Positions 9,027 through 24,378 of a stretch of 45,866 bases of DNA are shown here, piece by piece. The stretch is from assembly GCA_009691245.1 (NCBI GenBank), contig SHUM01000025.1, positions 1 to 45,866 of the forward strand. Reading direction: 5' to 3'. Below the pieces are notes generated by a model. The model worked only from the letters and a program-made list of their open reading frames with translations, ran no database searches and was not told the origin of the DNA. The stretch is from Acidobacteriota bacterium (GTDB taxonomy: Bacteria; Acidobacteriota; Terriglobia; 2-12-FULL-54-10). A program made the position numbers and the translations under genes. The first letter of the stretch is position 1. Each line of letters begins with the position of its first letter.

Positions 9027-9970
9027 TTACTCCATATCCTCCACTGCCGGTATCGCCGCCGGTCTTTTCGCTCGCGTGGTCGTGATCACCACCACGCTAA
9101 TCAGAACAAACATAACCCCCAGAATCGTGCGCAGGCCAAGCGTTTCGCCGCCCAGAAAATATCCAACCAGTACGGCCACAACCGGATTCACGTACGCGTA
9201 GGTTCCGACTTTTGTTGGCGATTCATGATGAATCAGCCACACGTAGGCGGTAAACGCGATAATGGAGCCCGCGACAATCAGGTAGAGCAATGAGAGCCAC
9301 GCTCCGCGTGAGACAGCCCACGGATGAAAATTACGGAATTCTCCCAGCGCGGCGGCCGTGAGAGCCAGCAACACTCCTCCGGCAAGCATCTGCGCCCCCG
9401 CGCTCATCAATTTGGACGACGGGAGCGGCAGCTTGCGCATAAGCGCAGACGCCACCGACCAACTCATCGATGCAATGACTAGCGCCGCGGCGCCCGCCCC
9501 GTCGATTGACGCCCCGCCGAGGTTCAACGATTGACTCATCAGCACTGCCACTCCCCCCCCATCCCGATCAAGAGCGCCATTGCCAGGCGAACGGTGAGCC
9601 TCTGCGTTCGCAGGAAAATGATTTCCGACAGCGCCGTGAACACCGGGATCGTGGCCATCATGATTGCGGCAATGCCCGAAGGCACACGCTGCTCGGCCCA
9701 GAACAACAGTCCGTAGTCGAGGACGAAGATGAGCAGCCCGAGTAAGAATGCTGACATCCATTGACGCCGGCTCGGTGAGCGCTCGCCCTTTGCAATCATC
9801 CAGCCATAGAGAACGAGTCCGGCAGCCAAGAAACGCATCGCCGCAAGAAGGAATGGCGGAACTTCGCGGACGCCAATTCGAATTGCCAAAAATGTGGAGC
9901 CCCACACAAAATAGATAATCGCGAAAGCCAACAGAGTCTTCCACGTTGGGGGATGGGTTATGGCTTTCAC
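9027..9970 (-). pseudogene. EamA/DMT-family transporter split by a poly-G frameshift
   Basis: Two frames together encode a ten-helix drug/metabolite transporter of the YedA/RhaT-like EamA group. The first (9970 to 9539) starts MKAITHPPTWKTLLAFAIIYF and runs through TIPVFTALSEIIFLR to LALLIGMGG. The second resumes with VAVLMSQSLNLGG and continues through the second EamA repeat to the stop at 9027. The join is a run of eight Gs on the minus strand (9553-9560 as C's). Nine Gs, or six, would restore one frame of about 314 residues; total length is one base short of a multiple of three. A gene with a run this long can switch phase, but a base-calling error or simple inactivation gives the same picture. 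Confidence 0.85.
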
Positions 9971-10236
9971 GGCAAATTTTACCAGCTCTCTACCCGTTCC
10001 CTCGCCGGATCGCTCACACCTCGCGGATCACGGCGCACCCGGAAATTATACGCCCATGGAGGCGCAACCAGCTTGCACGGTCCCGCGCGACGCAAGAAGG
10101 TCGCGGCTTGCGCCGCCGGCTGACTTCATATCCAAATCGAAGGCATGAATCTGCGGGTTGATTACCGCTGACCAGCAGCATCCGACCGTTTCAAATCTCC
10201 ACAATCAGGCACATCTTGAATCGAACTGCTCGGGCC
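9971..10236. other. Non-coding stretch upstream of dnaA promoter
   Basis: No supported gene. The frames on both strands are Arg/Ser/Pro-rich and short. The stretch separates the divergent EamA remnant and dnaA, so it should also contain the transporter promoter. I find no clear DnaA boxes here. Confidence 0.45.
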
Positions 10237-10266
10237 TTGAGAATTTCCTCTCAGGTCTGGTAGGAT
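10237..10266 (+). promoter_or_regulatory. Probable dnaA promoter
   Basis: TTGAGA (10237-10242, 5 of 6 matches to the -35 consensus) and TAGGAT (10261-10266, 4 of 6) are separated by 18 bases. Transcription would start near 10273, leaving a leader of about 58 bases before the ATG at 10331. Confidence 0.5.
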
Positions 10267-10330
10267 GACTGCTCCTCGATTGGAAAGGCCCATCCTTTTA
10301 TTTAGGACTCTGCAGGGATACGATGCCGCG

Positions 10331-11668
10331 ATGAATCCTTGGGAACGCATTCAGGGTGAGCTGCGCAAGGTGCTCAGCCCGCAAAATTATTCGACCTGGA
10401 TCGAGCCGGCGCGCTTCAGCCACGCCGAGGGCGGCGTGTGTTTTGTCACCGTCCCCAATCGCACCTTCCGCGATTTCATCGCGCAGAACTACGGGCCGGT
10501 GTTGGAGCAAAGCTTGGGCGCCGCGGCTCCAGAGATGGACCGCATCGAGTTTGTGGACGCATCCGCGCCCAGTCGCAAGGCAGCCGCCTCGCGCGGCACG
10601 GCCGCGAAGTACGATGGCAAGTCCGATCAGCCGTCGTTTGATTTTGATTCGCCACTGGCGCTGCTGAATCCGCGCTACACCTTCGATCAATTCATCGTGG
10701 GGCCGTCCAACCAGTTCGCCCATGCCGCGGCGGTGGCCGTGGCCAACAGCCCCTCGAAGGCCTACAACCCGCTGTTCCTGTGGGGCGGCGTGGGCATGGG
10801 CAAGACGCATCTGCTGCAGGCCATCGCGCACGGCATCGCCTCGCAGCGGCGGCTGCGCCTTTGTTACGTGAACTGCAATCAGTTCGTTCACGAGATGATC
10901 AATTCCATCAAGTACGACAAAATGATCTCGTTCCACGATAAGTATCGCAACGTCGATGCGCTGCTGGTGGACGACATTCAATTCGTCAGCAACAAAGAGC
11001 GCACCCAGGAAGAGTTCTTCCATACTTTTAACGCGCTCTATGAATCGCAGAAGCAGATCGTCTTCACCAGCGACCGGCATCCGCGCGATATTCCTCACCT
11101 GGAGGAGCGCTTGCGCTCGCGCATGGAATGGGGCTTGGCGGTGGACATCCAGCCGCCGGACCTAGAGACGAAAGTGGCGATCCTGCTGCGCAAGGCCGAG
11201 GCCCAGGGCATTACTCTGGACGAAGATGTGGCAATGATGATGGCCAGCAAAATTCACGGCAATGTGCGCGAGCTGGAGGGGGCGCTGACGCGCCTGCTGG
11301 CCTGGTCTTCGCTCACCGGCGGGGAAATAAATCTGGGCACGGCTCAACAGTTGCTCAAGGGAACGCTCCAGTCGCAGGAGCGCAGAACAACCATCGAGGC
11401 CATCCAGCAGGTGGTGGCGGATGAATTTCGTTTGAAGCCGACCGACCTGAAAGCGAAAGATAATTCGCGAAAGATAGTGTATCCCCGGCAGGTGGCCATG
11501 TATTTATGCCGCGAATTGGTGGGCTCGTCGTTGCCGGAGATTGGCCGCGCCTTCGGCGGAAAGCATCACACCACGGTGTTGCACTCGGTCGACAAGATTC
11601 AGGAAGCGCGCAAGAGTGAGAAAGAATTAAATCGCCTTATCATCAAGCTAACTGATTCTCTGCGTTGA
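10331..11668 (+). CDS. dnaA: Chromosomal replication initiator DnaA
   Basis: ATP-dependent initiator that binds DnaA boxes at the origin and opens the duplex. The 445 residues show domain I at 1-75 (MNPWERIQGELRKVLSPQNYSTWI, which contacts helicase and regulators), a short linker to about residue 110, the AAA+ domain with YTFDQFIVGPSNQFA, Walker A GGVGMGKTH (152-160) and Walker B LLVDD (211-215), and the C-terminal helix-turn-helix signature GGKHHTTVLHSVDKI. The open frame extends to 10265, but MNPWERI is the normal DnaA start and lies downstream of the predicted promoter. It is followed by a 261-base gap with DnaA boxes, then dnaN. Confidence 0.98.
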   Translation: MNPWERIQGELRKVLSPQNYSTWIEPARFSHAEGGVCFVTVPNRTFRDFIAQNYGPVLEQSLGAAAPEMDRIEFVDASAPSRKAAASRGTAAKYDGKSDQPSFDFDSPLALLNPRYTFDQFIVGPSNQFAHAAAVAVANSPSKAYNPLFLWGGVGMGKTHLLQAIAHGIASQRRLRLCYVNCNQFVHEMINSIKYDKMISFHDKYRNVDALLVDDIQFVSNKERTQEEFFHTFNALYESQKQIVFTSDRHPRDIPHLEERLRSRMEWGLAVDIQPPDLETKVAILLRKAEAQGITLDEDVAMMMASKIHGNVRELEGALTRLLAWSSLTGGEINLGTAQQLLKGTLQSQERRTTIEAIQQVVADEFRLKPTDLKAKDNSRKIVYPRQVAMYLCRELVGSSLPEIGRAFGGKHHTTVLHSVDKIQEARKSEKELNRLIIKLTDSLR

Positions 11669-11929
11669 CGAATGGCGTGATTTCCAGCGGGAAGCTTGAA
11701 ATTCGCGGTGGATAAGCTGTGGGGTGCGGAGGGTTATTTTCTGGTGTGCGGCGCAAGTGGCCGGTTTATGCACAATGCTCCTCCGAATGGCCCTTGACTG
11801 TGGATTGTTTTTCACATCGGTTCCTGCTCTGTAAATAGGAGTTGGTTTATTTTTTCACGTTTTTGAGACGCTCACTATCATAAAATAGAGAGTTAACTTT
11901 CACAGGCTAATTTTGAAAGAGGTGACGCA
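11669..11929. other. oriC: Probable replication origin (oriC) with DnaA boxes
   Basis: The dnaA-dnaN spacer, partly AT-rich. Matches to TTWTNCACA are TTATGCACA (11766-11774) and TTTTTCACA (11808-11816), both perfect. One-mismatch sites are 11707-11715 (minus, TTATCCACC) and TTTTTCACG (11851-11859). A weaker site is 11799-11807 (minus, CAATCCACA). The T-rich tract 11843-11865 and the AT-rich stretch near 11876-11898 are candidates for the unwinding element. Location beside dnaA and dnaN agrees with bacterial origins generally. The dnaN promoter must also lie here. Confidence 0.65.
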
Positions 11930-13066
11930 ATGGAGTTTTCCGTGCAGCGGACGGACTTCCTCAGGGAACTTGCTCTCTCGCAAGGTGTAGTGGAACGCAA
12001 GACCACCATTCCAATTCTTTCCAATGTTCTGCTGGAAGTGCTCACCGACAGCGTGCGCATTACGGCGACTGATCTGGAACTGGGCATTCGCAGCTCCTGT
12101 CCGGCAAAAGTGAAGAAGGGCGGATCGATCACGGTCCCCGCCAAAAAGCTGCTCGACTATGTTCGGCAACTCTCCGACGATGAGATTAAATTTAAATTGA
12201 GCGAGACGGCCGGCGGCGGATCGCTTCAGGTAACGTGTGGCCGCTCACATGTGCGCATGGCAGGCATGGCCAAGGATAGCTTTCCAGTGCTGCCTGACAT
12301 GGCCAGCAAAATGGCGGCGCTGCCGCCGGCCATTCTCGCGCAGATGATTGCCAAGACCATCTTCGCCATATCGAGCGAAGAATCACGCTACACGCTGAAT
12401 GCGGCACTGCTCATCCTGAAGCCGGAAACCATGACCATGGTGGCCACCGACGGCCATCGCCTGGCGCATATCGAAAGCGATGACTCCGTGGCTCAGGACG
12501 GTTATGGCGGGGTGAGCGGCGAGCTGCGCGTGCTGATCCCCAAGAAGGCCATGACCGAACTCAGCAAATTGTTGGGCGAGGTGGCGGACGGAACCACGGT
12601 GGATTTTTGCAAGGACGACAATCACCTATTCTTTCGCATGGGCCAACGATTGCTGATCAGCCGGATGCTCAGTGGACAATTCCCCAACTACGAAGCCGTG
12701 CTGCCCAAAGGCAACGACCGCACGGTTGCTCTGGAACAAGATGAAATCGCGGCGGCGGTGCGGCGCGTGGCGCTGTTTTCCGACGAGCGATCACATTCCA
12801 TCCGCTTTCAATTGAATACCGATGAGGTGAAGATCACGGCAACCGGCTCGGAGGCCGGAGAGTCAGAGGAGGCCTTGCCGGCGGTTTATCAGGGACCGTC
12901 GTTCACCATCGGATTCAACTGGCAATACCTGCTCGATTTTTTCGCCGCTGTCGGCGCGGGCAAGGTTTCCTTTGAATTCAAAGACGAGCAAAGCGCCGGC
13001 CAGATACGGCCCGCGGCTGAGGGCAAACTGAAGTACCGCTACGTGGTCATGCCCATGCGCGTGTGA
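11930..13066 (+). CDS. dnaN: DNA polymerase III beta sliding clamp
   Basis: The ring-shaped clamp that tethers the replicative polymerase to DNA. The 378 residues show the three clamp domains: MEFSVQRTDFLRELALSQGVVERKTTIPILSNVLLE at the start, the middle domain with ATDGHRLAHIES and LIPKKAMTELSKLL, and the third with QFPNYEAVLPKGNDRTVALEQDEIAAAVRRVALFSDERSHSIRF, ending ...KLKYRYVVMPMRV. The C-terminal MPMRV is the usual end that lines the partner-binding pocket. A GAAAGAGGTG ribosome site precedes the ATG. It lies 83 bases upstream of gyrB; recF, which often occupies this place, is absent. Confidence 0.98.
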   Translation: MEFSVQRTDFLRELALSQGVVERKTTIPILSNVLLEVLTDSVRITATDLELGIRSSCPAKVKKGGSITVPAKKLLDYVRQLSDDEIKFKLSETAGGGSLQVTCGRSHVRMAGMAKDSFPVLPDMASKMAALPPAILAQMIAKTIFAISSEESRYTLNAALLILKPETMTMVATDGHRLAHIESDDSVAQDGYGGVSGELRVLIPKKAMTELSKLLGEVADGTTVDFCKDDNHLFFRMGQRLLISRMLSGQFPNYEAVLPKGNDRTVALEQDEIAAAVRRVALFSDERSHSIRFQLNTDEVKITATGSEAGESEEALPAVYQGPSFTIGFNWQYLLDFFAAVGAGKVSFEFKDEQSAGQIRPAAEGKLKYRYVVMPMRV

Positions 13067-13149
13067 GCAGGCGCGGCTCTGTAAAACCCCGCGTATTTGC
13101 GAAACGTGCGAAAATGAAGAGATGGCAGTATCGGGAGAACGCAATCTGA

Positions 13150-15627
<2,478 letters not shown>

Positions 15628-15659
15628 TTGACGCCGGATTTGATTTATAATCGCCAGCC

Positions 15660-15770
15660 ATGGAACTGAACGAGCAAACCCTTGATCAAATCCTAACGTG
15701 GCAGCGTGTGCTTCTTGATCACACGGTGCGAGAAGTGGAAGGATGTTTCGAGCACTTCATGGGTCTGTAA
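15660..15770 (+). CDS. Small open frame of 36 codons after gyrB
   Basis: An ATG at 15660 opens 36 codons (MELNEQTLDQILTWQRVLLD ... GCFEHFMGL) to TAA at 15768-15770. The composition is helical and acidic with balanced charge, unlike the Arg/Ser-rich shadow frames around it. TATAAT (15646-15651) lies just ahead, but the only -35-like TTGACG is just 12 bases further upstream, so the promoter is doubtful, and there is no clear ribosome site. It could be a tiny protein or the N-terminal remnant of a larger gene. Confidence 0.3.
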   Translation: MELNEQTLDQILTWQRVLLDHTVREVEGCFEHFMGL

Positions 15771-15853
15771 GTCGAGGCGCGGCCGTAGCGCCAGCGCCGC
15801 CGCCCCATTCGTTTTCTTTTATTTCCCAAAACAAACTGGAATGAGTTGGACGT

Positions 15854-16573
15854 CTAGCGCACGGCCATGCCGGTCTTTATTTCTTCGATGATGGAGACGG
15901 CGACCGCGGTGGGGTCTTTGGCGTCGCGGATGGGGCGGCCCACGACGAGATAGTCGGCGCCGGCCTTAATCGCAGCCGCCGGAGTGGTGGCGCGCTTCTG
16001 GTCGTCTTCCGAGACACCGGCGGGACGGATGCCGGGTGTTACGATAATCGGACCAGGGCCGGCCATGCGGCGAATGGCGCGCGCCTCAAAACCGGAGGCC
16101 ACCACGCCGTGGCAGCCTTGGGCGATAGCGTGCTCGGCGCGCTGTATCGCCAGGTCCTCCACGGAACCGCGCAGGCCCATCTCCGCCAGATCCTCCGCTC
16201 CCATGCTGGTCAACACGGTGATGGCCAATATCTTCAAGTGGGAGCCGGCGCATCCCATCGCGGCGGCAGACACGGTTCTACCGGCCTCATGCACCGTGAG
16301 GAAAGTCGCGCCCAGCCGGGCCGCCTGACGCGTGGCGCGGCGGACGGTCTCCCCGATATCGTAAAATTTCAGATCCAGAAAAACATTGTTGCCGCGGTCC
16401 AGCAGCGAGCGGATGTAGTCCGGCCCGATCACCGTGTATAGTTCCAGTCCCACCTTGTAGAAGGAGACAACGCCCAGCAGCTTATCAACCAGTTGATCGG
16501 CCTGCACGGCGGAAGGGAAGTCGAGCGCGACGATCAAGCGGTCGCTGGCGGCGAGGGAGGAAAGATCAGACAT
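15854..16573 (-). CDS. pyrF: Orotidine 5'-phosphate decarboxylase
   Basis: Converts OMP to UMP, the last step of de novo pyrimidine synthesis, in the cytoplasm. The TIM-barrel active-site motif reads NNVFLDLKFYDIGETV, with the catalytic Asp-x-Lys-x-x-Asp set at residues 67, 69 and 72 (D-L-K-F-Y-D). Earlier VALDFPSAVQA and later VTPGIRP and YLVVGRPIRDA (phosphate-binding Arg) are also canonical. The ATG at 16571-16573 (MSDLSS) gives 239 residues, the usual length; 13 more codons are open upstream to 16612 but look like leader translation. It lies opposite in strand between gyrB and gyrA. The partner gene pyrE is in the window at 24424. Confidence 0.97.
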   Translation of the reverse strand: MSDLSSLAASDRLIVALDFPSAVQADQLVDKLLGVVSFYKVGLELYTVIGPDYIRSLLDRGNNVFLDLKFYDIGETVRRATRQAARLGATFLTVHEAGRTVSAAAMGCAGSHLKILAITVLTSMGAEDLAEMGLRGSVEDLAIQRAEHAIAQGCHGVVASGFEARAIRRMAGPGPIIVTPGIRPAGVSEDDQKRATTPAAAIKAGADYLVVGRPIRDAKDPTAVAVSIIEEIKTGMAVR

Positions 16574-16886
16574 AGGGTAAAGGGCGACCGAGTTTCCAAA
16601 CGAAGGACTCAAAGCTCAGGACTAGGCCAGCAGAACAGTGTACCTGTCCTGCGCCCGCCAAACAATGCCCCCAACAATACCCCTAACAATCCCGATGATG
16701 GTGTGCTGGAAATTGGAAGGCCACGGAGCGATGTGATTGGCGCGACCCACCCCGGCAAAAATTCTTGCACAGATCCTGTTCGGGGAGCGCAATCTCAACG
16801 CTGCACGAAGTATAATAAATCTTTGGCTGCGAGGGCCGTTCGCAGCCCTCCGGTACGCCGCAATCCCTGAAGGAAAACGATAACGC
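16574..16886. other. Divergent region between pyrF and gyrA
   Basis: A 313-base gap without a gene. It contains short repeats of CAACAAT/TAACAAT (about 16668-16690) and a TATAAT hexamer at 16811-16816, about 76 bases before the gyrA ATG. No good -35 is found 16-18 bases upstream of that hexamer, so a gyrA promoter there is only tentative. GAAGGAAAACGATAACGC before the ATG gives the gyrA ribosome site (AAGGA). Confidence 0.5.
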
Positions 16887-19421
<2,535 letters not shown>

Positions 19422-19494
19422 GGTATTTGCGCGCTATACTGTTGCCGAATGGCGAAACGGTTCACAACGCCTTTTTCGACCGGACATTTGCGCT

Positions 19495-19692
19495 ATGAAG
19501 ATTAAATATTTTCAGGATACGGATACCCTGTGCATCGAGCCTCGCGCCGTTGAAGTGGCGGAGACCCGGGACCTCGACGAAAACACCCTTTTGGATTTGG
19601 ATTCGCAGGGCAATATCTGCGGGTTCACGATTGAGCACGCCAAAGATCGCGCCGAGATTACGCAGTTCTCCTTCGAGCAGATCCCGGCCTAG
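19495..19692 (+). CDS. DUF2283 protein, 65 aa
   Basis: A short protein, MKIKYFQDTDTLCIEPRAVEV then AETRDLDENTLLDLDSQGN and a final strand FTIEHAKDRAEITQFSFEQ, matching the DUF2283 family of about 60-75 residue proteins. The family is often found beside a second small gene (e.g. DUF4258) and is suspected of toxin-antitoxin function, but its role is unproven. Just ahead an 18-codon frame (MAKRFTTPFSTGHLRYED, 19449-19505) overlaps its start by 11 bases and might be the last trace of such a partner. No clear promoter or strong ribosome site is visible in the 73 bases after gyrA. Confidence 0.85.
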   Translation: MKIKYFQDTDTLCIEPRAVEVAETRDLDENTLLDLDSQGNICGFTIEHAKDRAEITQFSFEQIPA

Positions 19693-19860
19693 CCGTGCGC
19701 CTGCTGCGAGTTGACAAAGGTGATCACAATACCTGATCGCATCCAAGCGAAATATCCGCTGCCTGTTGTCGCACGGCGTAATGTTTCATTATCCCGAAGA
19801 AAAGTTTGAAAATTGGAGGTCACCAATTGTGACAGCCAATCCGACCGCGACAGTATCCCA

Positions 19861-20688
19861 ATGAAAATGGGCGCCAACAAAATCGCAGGAAAAGCAGAAT
19901 TGCTGGAGAAAAAACTCGGAGCTCTGCAATCCGCACTCGTGGCCTATTCCGGCGGGGTGGATTCGGCTTACCTGGCGTGGGCGGCGCGGCGGGCGCTGGG
20001 CGACAGGATGCTTGCGGTGCTGGCTGATTCGCCGAGCCTTGGCGAGTCGCAACGTGAGCACGCCATCGCGTTTGCCCGCGATTTCGATATTCCGCTGGAG
20101 ATTATCCGCACGGCGGAGTTTGATAATCCTACTTACATCGCCAACGCGCCGGACCGCTGCTTTTATTGCAAGGATGAGTTGTTTGGGAAATTGTCGGACC
20201 TGGCGCGCGCGCGCGGATACGCCGCGATTGCCTACGGCGTAAACGCGGACGATGTTCACGACTACCGCCCCGGGCATCGCGCCGCCGCTGAGCATGGCGT
20301 GTGTTCGCCTCTGCTCGATGCGGGATTGACCAAGGCGGAGATTCGTCAGCTTGCGAAAGAGGTCGGCCTTCCGGTGTGGGATCGTCCGGCGTCGCCGTGT
20401 CTTTCTTCGCGCATCCCTTACGGCACTCCGGTTACAATTCAAACCGTGAAGACCATCGACCACGGCGAAGACTCTCTCCGCGCGCTCGGCTTCCGCCAGT
20501 TCCGCGTGCGCCACCACGGCGAGCTGGTGCGCATCGAGATCGCCGCGGACGAACTGCCTCGCGCGCTCAATCCGCAGATGGCGCAGATTCTCGCAGAGAA
20601 GTTCAAGGCGCTAGGCTATAAGTACATAACGCTGGACATGGAAGGCTTCCGCTCCGGCTCCCTCAACGAAGTCCTGAAAGCGGATTAG
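19861..20688 (+). CDS. larE: LarE-type ATP-dependent sulfur transferase
   Basis: A 275-residue PP-loop enzyme. SGGVDS (residues 30-35) is the ATP-pyrophosphatase loop; later segments DRCFYCKDELF (Cys100, Cys103) and PASPCLSSRIPYG (Cys180) are typical of LarE. In the lactate-racemase pathway, LarE adenylates the nicotinate-derived precursor and adds sulfur to build the nickel-pincer cofactor. The CxxC pair plus the downstream Cys is the three-cysteine set known to hold a [4Fe-4S] cluster in some LarE proteins, as opposed to the single sacrificial Cys of the Lactobacillus enzyme. No larB, larC or larA is present in the window. I use the ATG at 19861; a TTG at 19813 is less likely. It converges with the Nramp gene three bases away. 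Confidence 0.9.
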   Translation: MKMGANKIAGKAELLEKKLGALQSALVAYSGGVDSAYLAWAARRALGDRMLAVLADSPSLGESQREHAIAFARDFDIPLEIIRTAEFDNPTYIANAPDRCFYCKDELFGKLSDLARARGYAAIAYGVNADDVHDYRPGHRAAAEHGVCSPLLDAGLTKAEIRQLAKEVGLPVWDRPASPCLSSRIPYGTPVTIQTVKTIDHGEDSLRALGFRQFRVRHHGELVRIEIAADELPRALNPQMAQILAEKFKALGYKYITLDMEGFRSGSLNEVLKAD

Positions 20689-20691
20689 CGC

Positions 20692-21972
20692 CTAGCCGCC
20701 GGTGGAGATCATCTTGCCGCTGAGTTGCAGGTAGCCGACGTAGGCGAACAGCAGGACGGTGGCGACCAGCGTGGCGTTGATCCACCAGGGGTTGCGGAAG
20801 CGCGCGCCCACCCAGCGGGTGCGATTGTTCAGCACCAGTAGGGTCAGCGCCAGCATGGGCATGAACATCGCGCCCATCACGGCGTAGGCGAGCTGAATTT
20901 TTTCGACTGTCATGAACAGGTTGGCCATGGGCACCAGCGCGATGGCGATCAAGTAGCCGCGATACGCGCCGGTCTTCTTCAGGTCGATGGAGCGCAGCGT
21001 TGCGACTACTTCGACAGAAGACGCGGCGCCCTTGTGCTTGCGCAGCGAGAGGAAGTCGGCGAACAGGTATGGCGCGCTCTGCCATACGCCGATTAGGCTC
21101 GAAAATACCGCGCCCCAGAAGCCAAAGAGAAATATCCAGCGACCCGAGGGGCCGAGCACCATCTCCAGTTGCTCGGCGAGTTGTCCGGCGAGGCGGATGC
21201 CGGAGCCTTCGAGCTGAATGCGCGATCCGATTATGACCATGGACACGCCGAAGATCGCAGTCAGAATGTAGCAGACGGCAAGATCAATGCGGCAGATGCG
21301 CGCGCCCTCTTCGCCGGTGCGGCCTTTCTCGCGAATCCAGTAGCCGTAGGAGAGCAGCGTGACTGTTCCGCCCACTCCGCCCAGCACTCCCAGCATCCAC
21401 GGCAGTGTTTCAAACGAGATGCTCGGGACGATTAACCCGTGCGCCACCGCTCCCCAATTCTGAACAAGCAGGAATGCGGTTACCAGAACGGCGACAAACT
21501 TGAAAGCGATGAACGTCTGCATCACCTTCTCGAAGATGGCGAAGCCGCCCAGCCAGACCACCGCCAGTCCCGCGATGGAGTGGGCCACGCCCCAGATATT
21601 TTTCGACGTGGTAGGATCGCCCAGCGGGATAATCGACGCCGCGGCCACGCCGCAGGCCGTGATCAGCGCTCCGCCCACGAAGAAAGTCCAGAGCAGGAAA
21701 TAGGCGATGAACACCCATTGAATCCAACGACCGAGCTTGGTGACCCAACCTTCCAGCAGCGTGGTGTCGGTGGCCATCTGCCAGCGCGCGATGCCTTCGT
21801 TGAGCGTCCACTTCATAAACGAGCCAATCACCGCCGACCACAGAATCGCGAGGCCAGCCTTCGACCCGGCAATGCTGGCGGTGAGCAGGTCGCCCGCGCC
21901 GACCCCAGTTGTCGCCACCAGAATTCCCGGCGCGATAATGGCCATCCAGGGTAGCTTGTGTTTACCGCTCAT
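20692..21972 (-). CDS. Nramp-like divalent-metal transporter
   Basis: A 426-residue inner-membrane protein with about ten or eleven hydrophobic helices, matching the Nramp (SLC11, APC-fold) family by overall pattern (e.g. IWGDGS is absent, but PGILVATTGVGAGDLLTA in helix 1 and LLSYGYWIREKGRTGEEGARICR mid-protein). Classical Nramp proteins carry DPGN in helix 1 and a Met/His motif in helix 6. Here helix 1 reads GVGAGD and helix 6 reads FWGAVFSSLIGVWQSAPYL, so the Mn/Fe-binding residues are not those of MntH. It may move another ion. I start at 21972 (MSGKHKLPW); the 34-residue upstream extension looks untranslated. It diverges from purS. Confidence 0.85.
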   Translation of the reverse strand: MSGKHKLPWMAIIAPGILVATTGVGAGDLLTASIAGSKAGLAILWSAVIGSFMKWTLNEGIARWQMATDTTLLEGWVTKLGRWIQWVFIAYFLLWTFFVGGALITACGVAAASIIPLGDPTTSKNIWGVAHSIAGLAVVWLGGFAIFEKVMQTFIAFKFVAVLVTAFLLVQNWGAVAHGLIVPSISFETLPWMLGVLGGVGGTVTLLSYGYWIREKGRTGEEGARICRIDLAVCYILTAIFGVSMVIIGSRIQLEGSGIRLAGQLAEQLEMVLGPSGRWIFLFGFWGAVFSSLIGVWQSAPYLFADFLSLRKHKGAASSVEVVATLRSIDLKKTGAYRGYLIAIALVPMANLFMTVEKIQLAYAVMGAMFMPMLALTLLVLNNRTRWVGARFRNPWWINATLVATVLLFAYVGYLQLSGKMISTGG

Positions 21973-22101
21973 CAGTAAAGACCTCGTTGGCGATCTCGTT
22001 GCCGAGCAATGGTAACATAGTGTTTCGCATCCGCGGGTCCCGCAGGAATTTGCAGCGCCCGAACGAATGCCCATGAGGCAGACAGGTGGGTGTCAACAAA
22101 A

Positions 22102-22371
22102 ATGAGTACCGCAGAAAAAACAACCATTCGCGCCAACGTATACGTGAGTTTAAAAAAGACAGTGCTGGACCCGCAGGGGCAGACCATTCAGTCCGCGCTG
22201 CGCGGACTCGGGTTTCAACATGTGGAGGGCGTGCGGCAGGGCAAATACTTCGCCATCGACCTCGACGCTTCGCTGAGTCCCGATGCGGCCCGCGCGGAGG
22301 CCGACCGGATCGCGCGCGAAGTGCTCACCAACCCGGTCATCGAAGAGTATCAGATCAGCATGGGCAGCTAA
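22102..22371 (+). CDS. purS: FGAM synthase subunit PurS
   Basis: A small dimeric subunit that, with PurQ (glutaminase) and PurL (synthetase), makes formylglycinamidine ribonucleotide. The sequence VYVSLKKTVLDPQGQTIQSALRGLGF, then VRQGKYFAIDLDA, and finally a helix with IAREVLTNPVIEEYQI is the standard PurS pattern. The start may be ATG 22102 or GTG 22090 (four residues more); GAGG near 22076 and AGGTGG near 22084 could serve either. PurS is normally beside purQ and purL, but here those lie 12 kb away on the other strand (purL ends at 34666). A palindromic repeat and then glmS follow. Confidence 0.93.
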   Translation: MSTAEKTTIRANVYVSLKKTVLDPQGQTIQSALRGLGFQHVEGVRQGKYFAIDLDASLSPDAARAEADRIAREVLTNPVIEEYQISMGS

Positions 22372-22380
22372 TCGAATGAT

Positions 22381-22464
22381 TGTCATTCCGAGCGTAGCGA
22401 GGAATCTGCTTTGCTACCACTCTGGGAAAGCAGATTCCTCGTCGCGGTGCTCCGCGGAATGACA
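22381..22464. repeat. Palindromic intergenic repeat, copy 1
   Basis: Left arm TGTCATTCCGAGCGTAGCGA and on to AATCTGCTTT; right arm AAAGCAGATTCCTCG... ending GGAATGACA. The arms pair over most of 84 bases with a small internal asymmetry. A second full copy is at 30621-30704 and partial copies at about 29870-29979 and 40059-40091. It lies between purS and glmS; whether it terminates or stabilises transcripts is unknown. Confidence 0.8.
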
Positions 22465-22489
22465 AATTGCTACACGCCCGGAGAAAATT

Positions 22490-24361
<1,872 letters not shown>

Positions 24362-24378
24362 GTGATAAATCCCACAAT

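Noticed and set aside
22381-22489. glmS ribozyme/riboswitch in the glmS leader
   Set aside because: The leader is filled by the palindromic repeat; I see no sequence resembling the ribozyme core.
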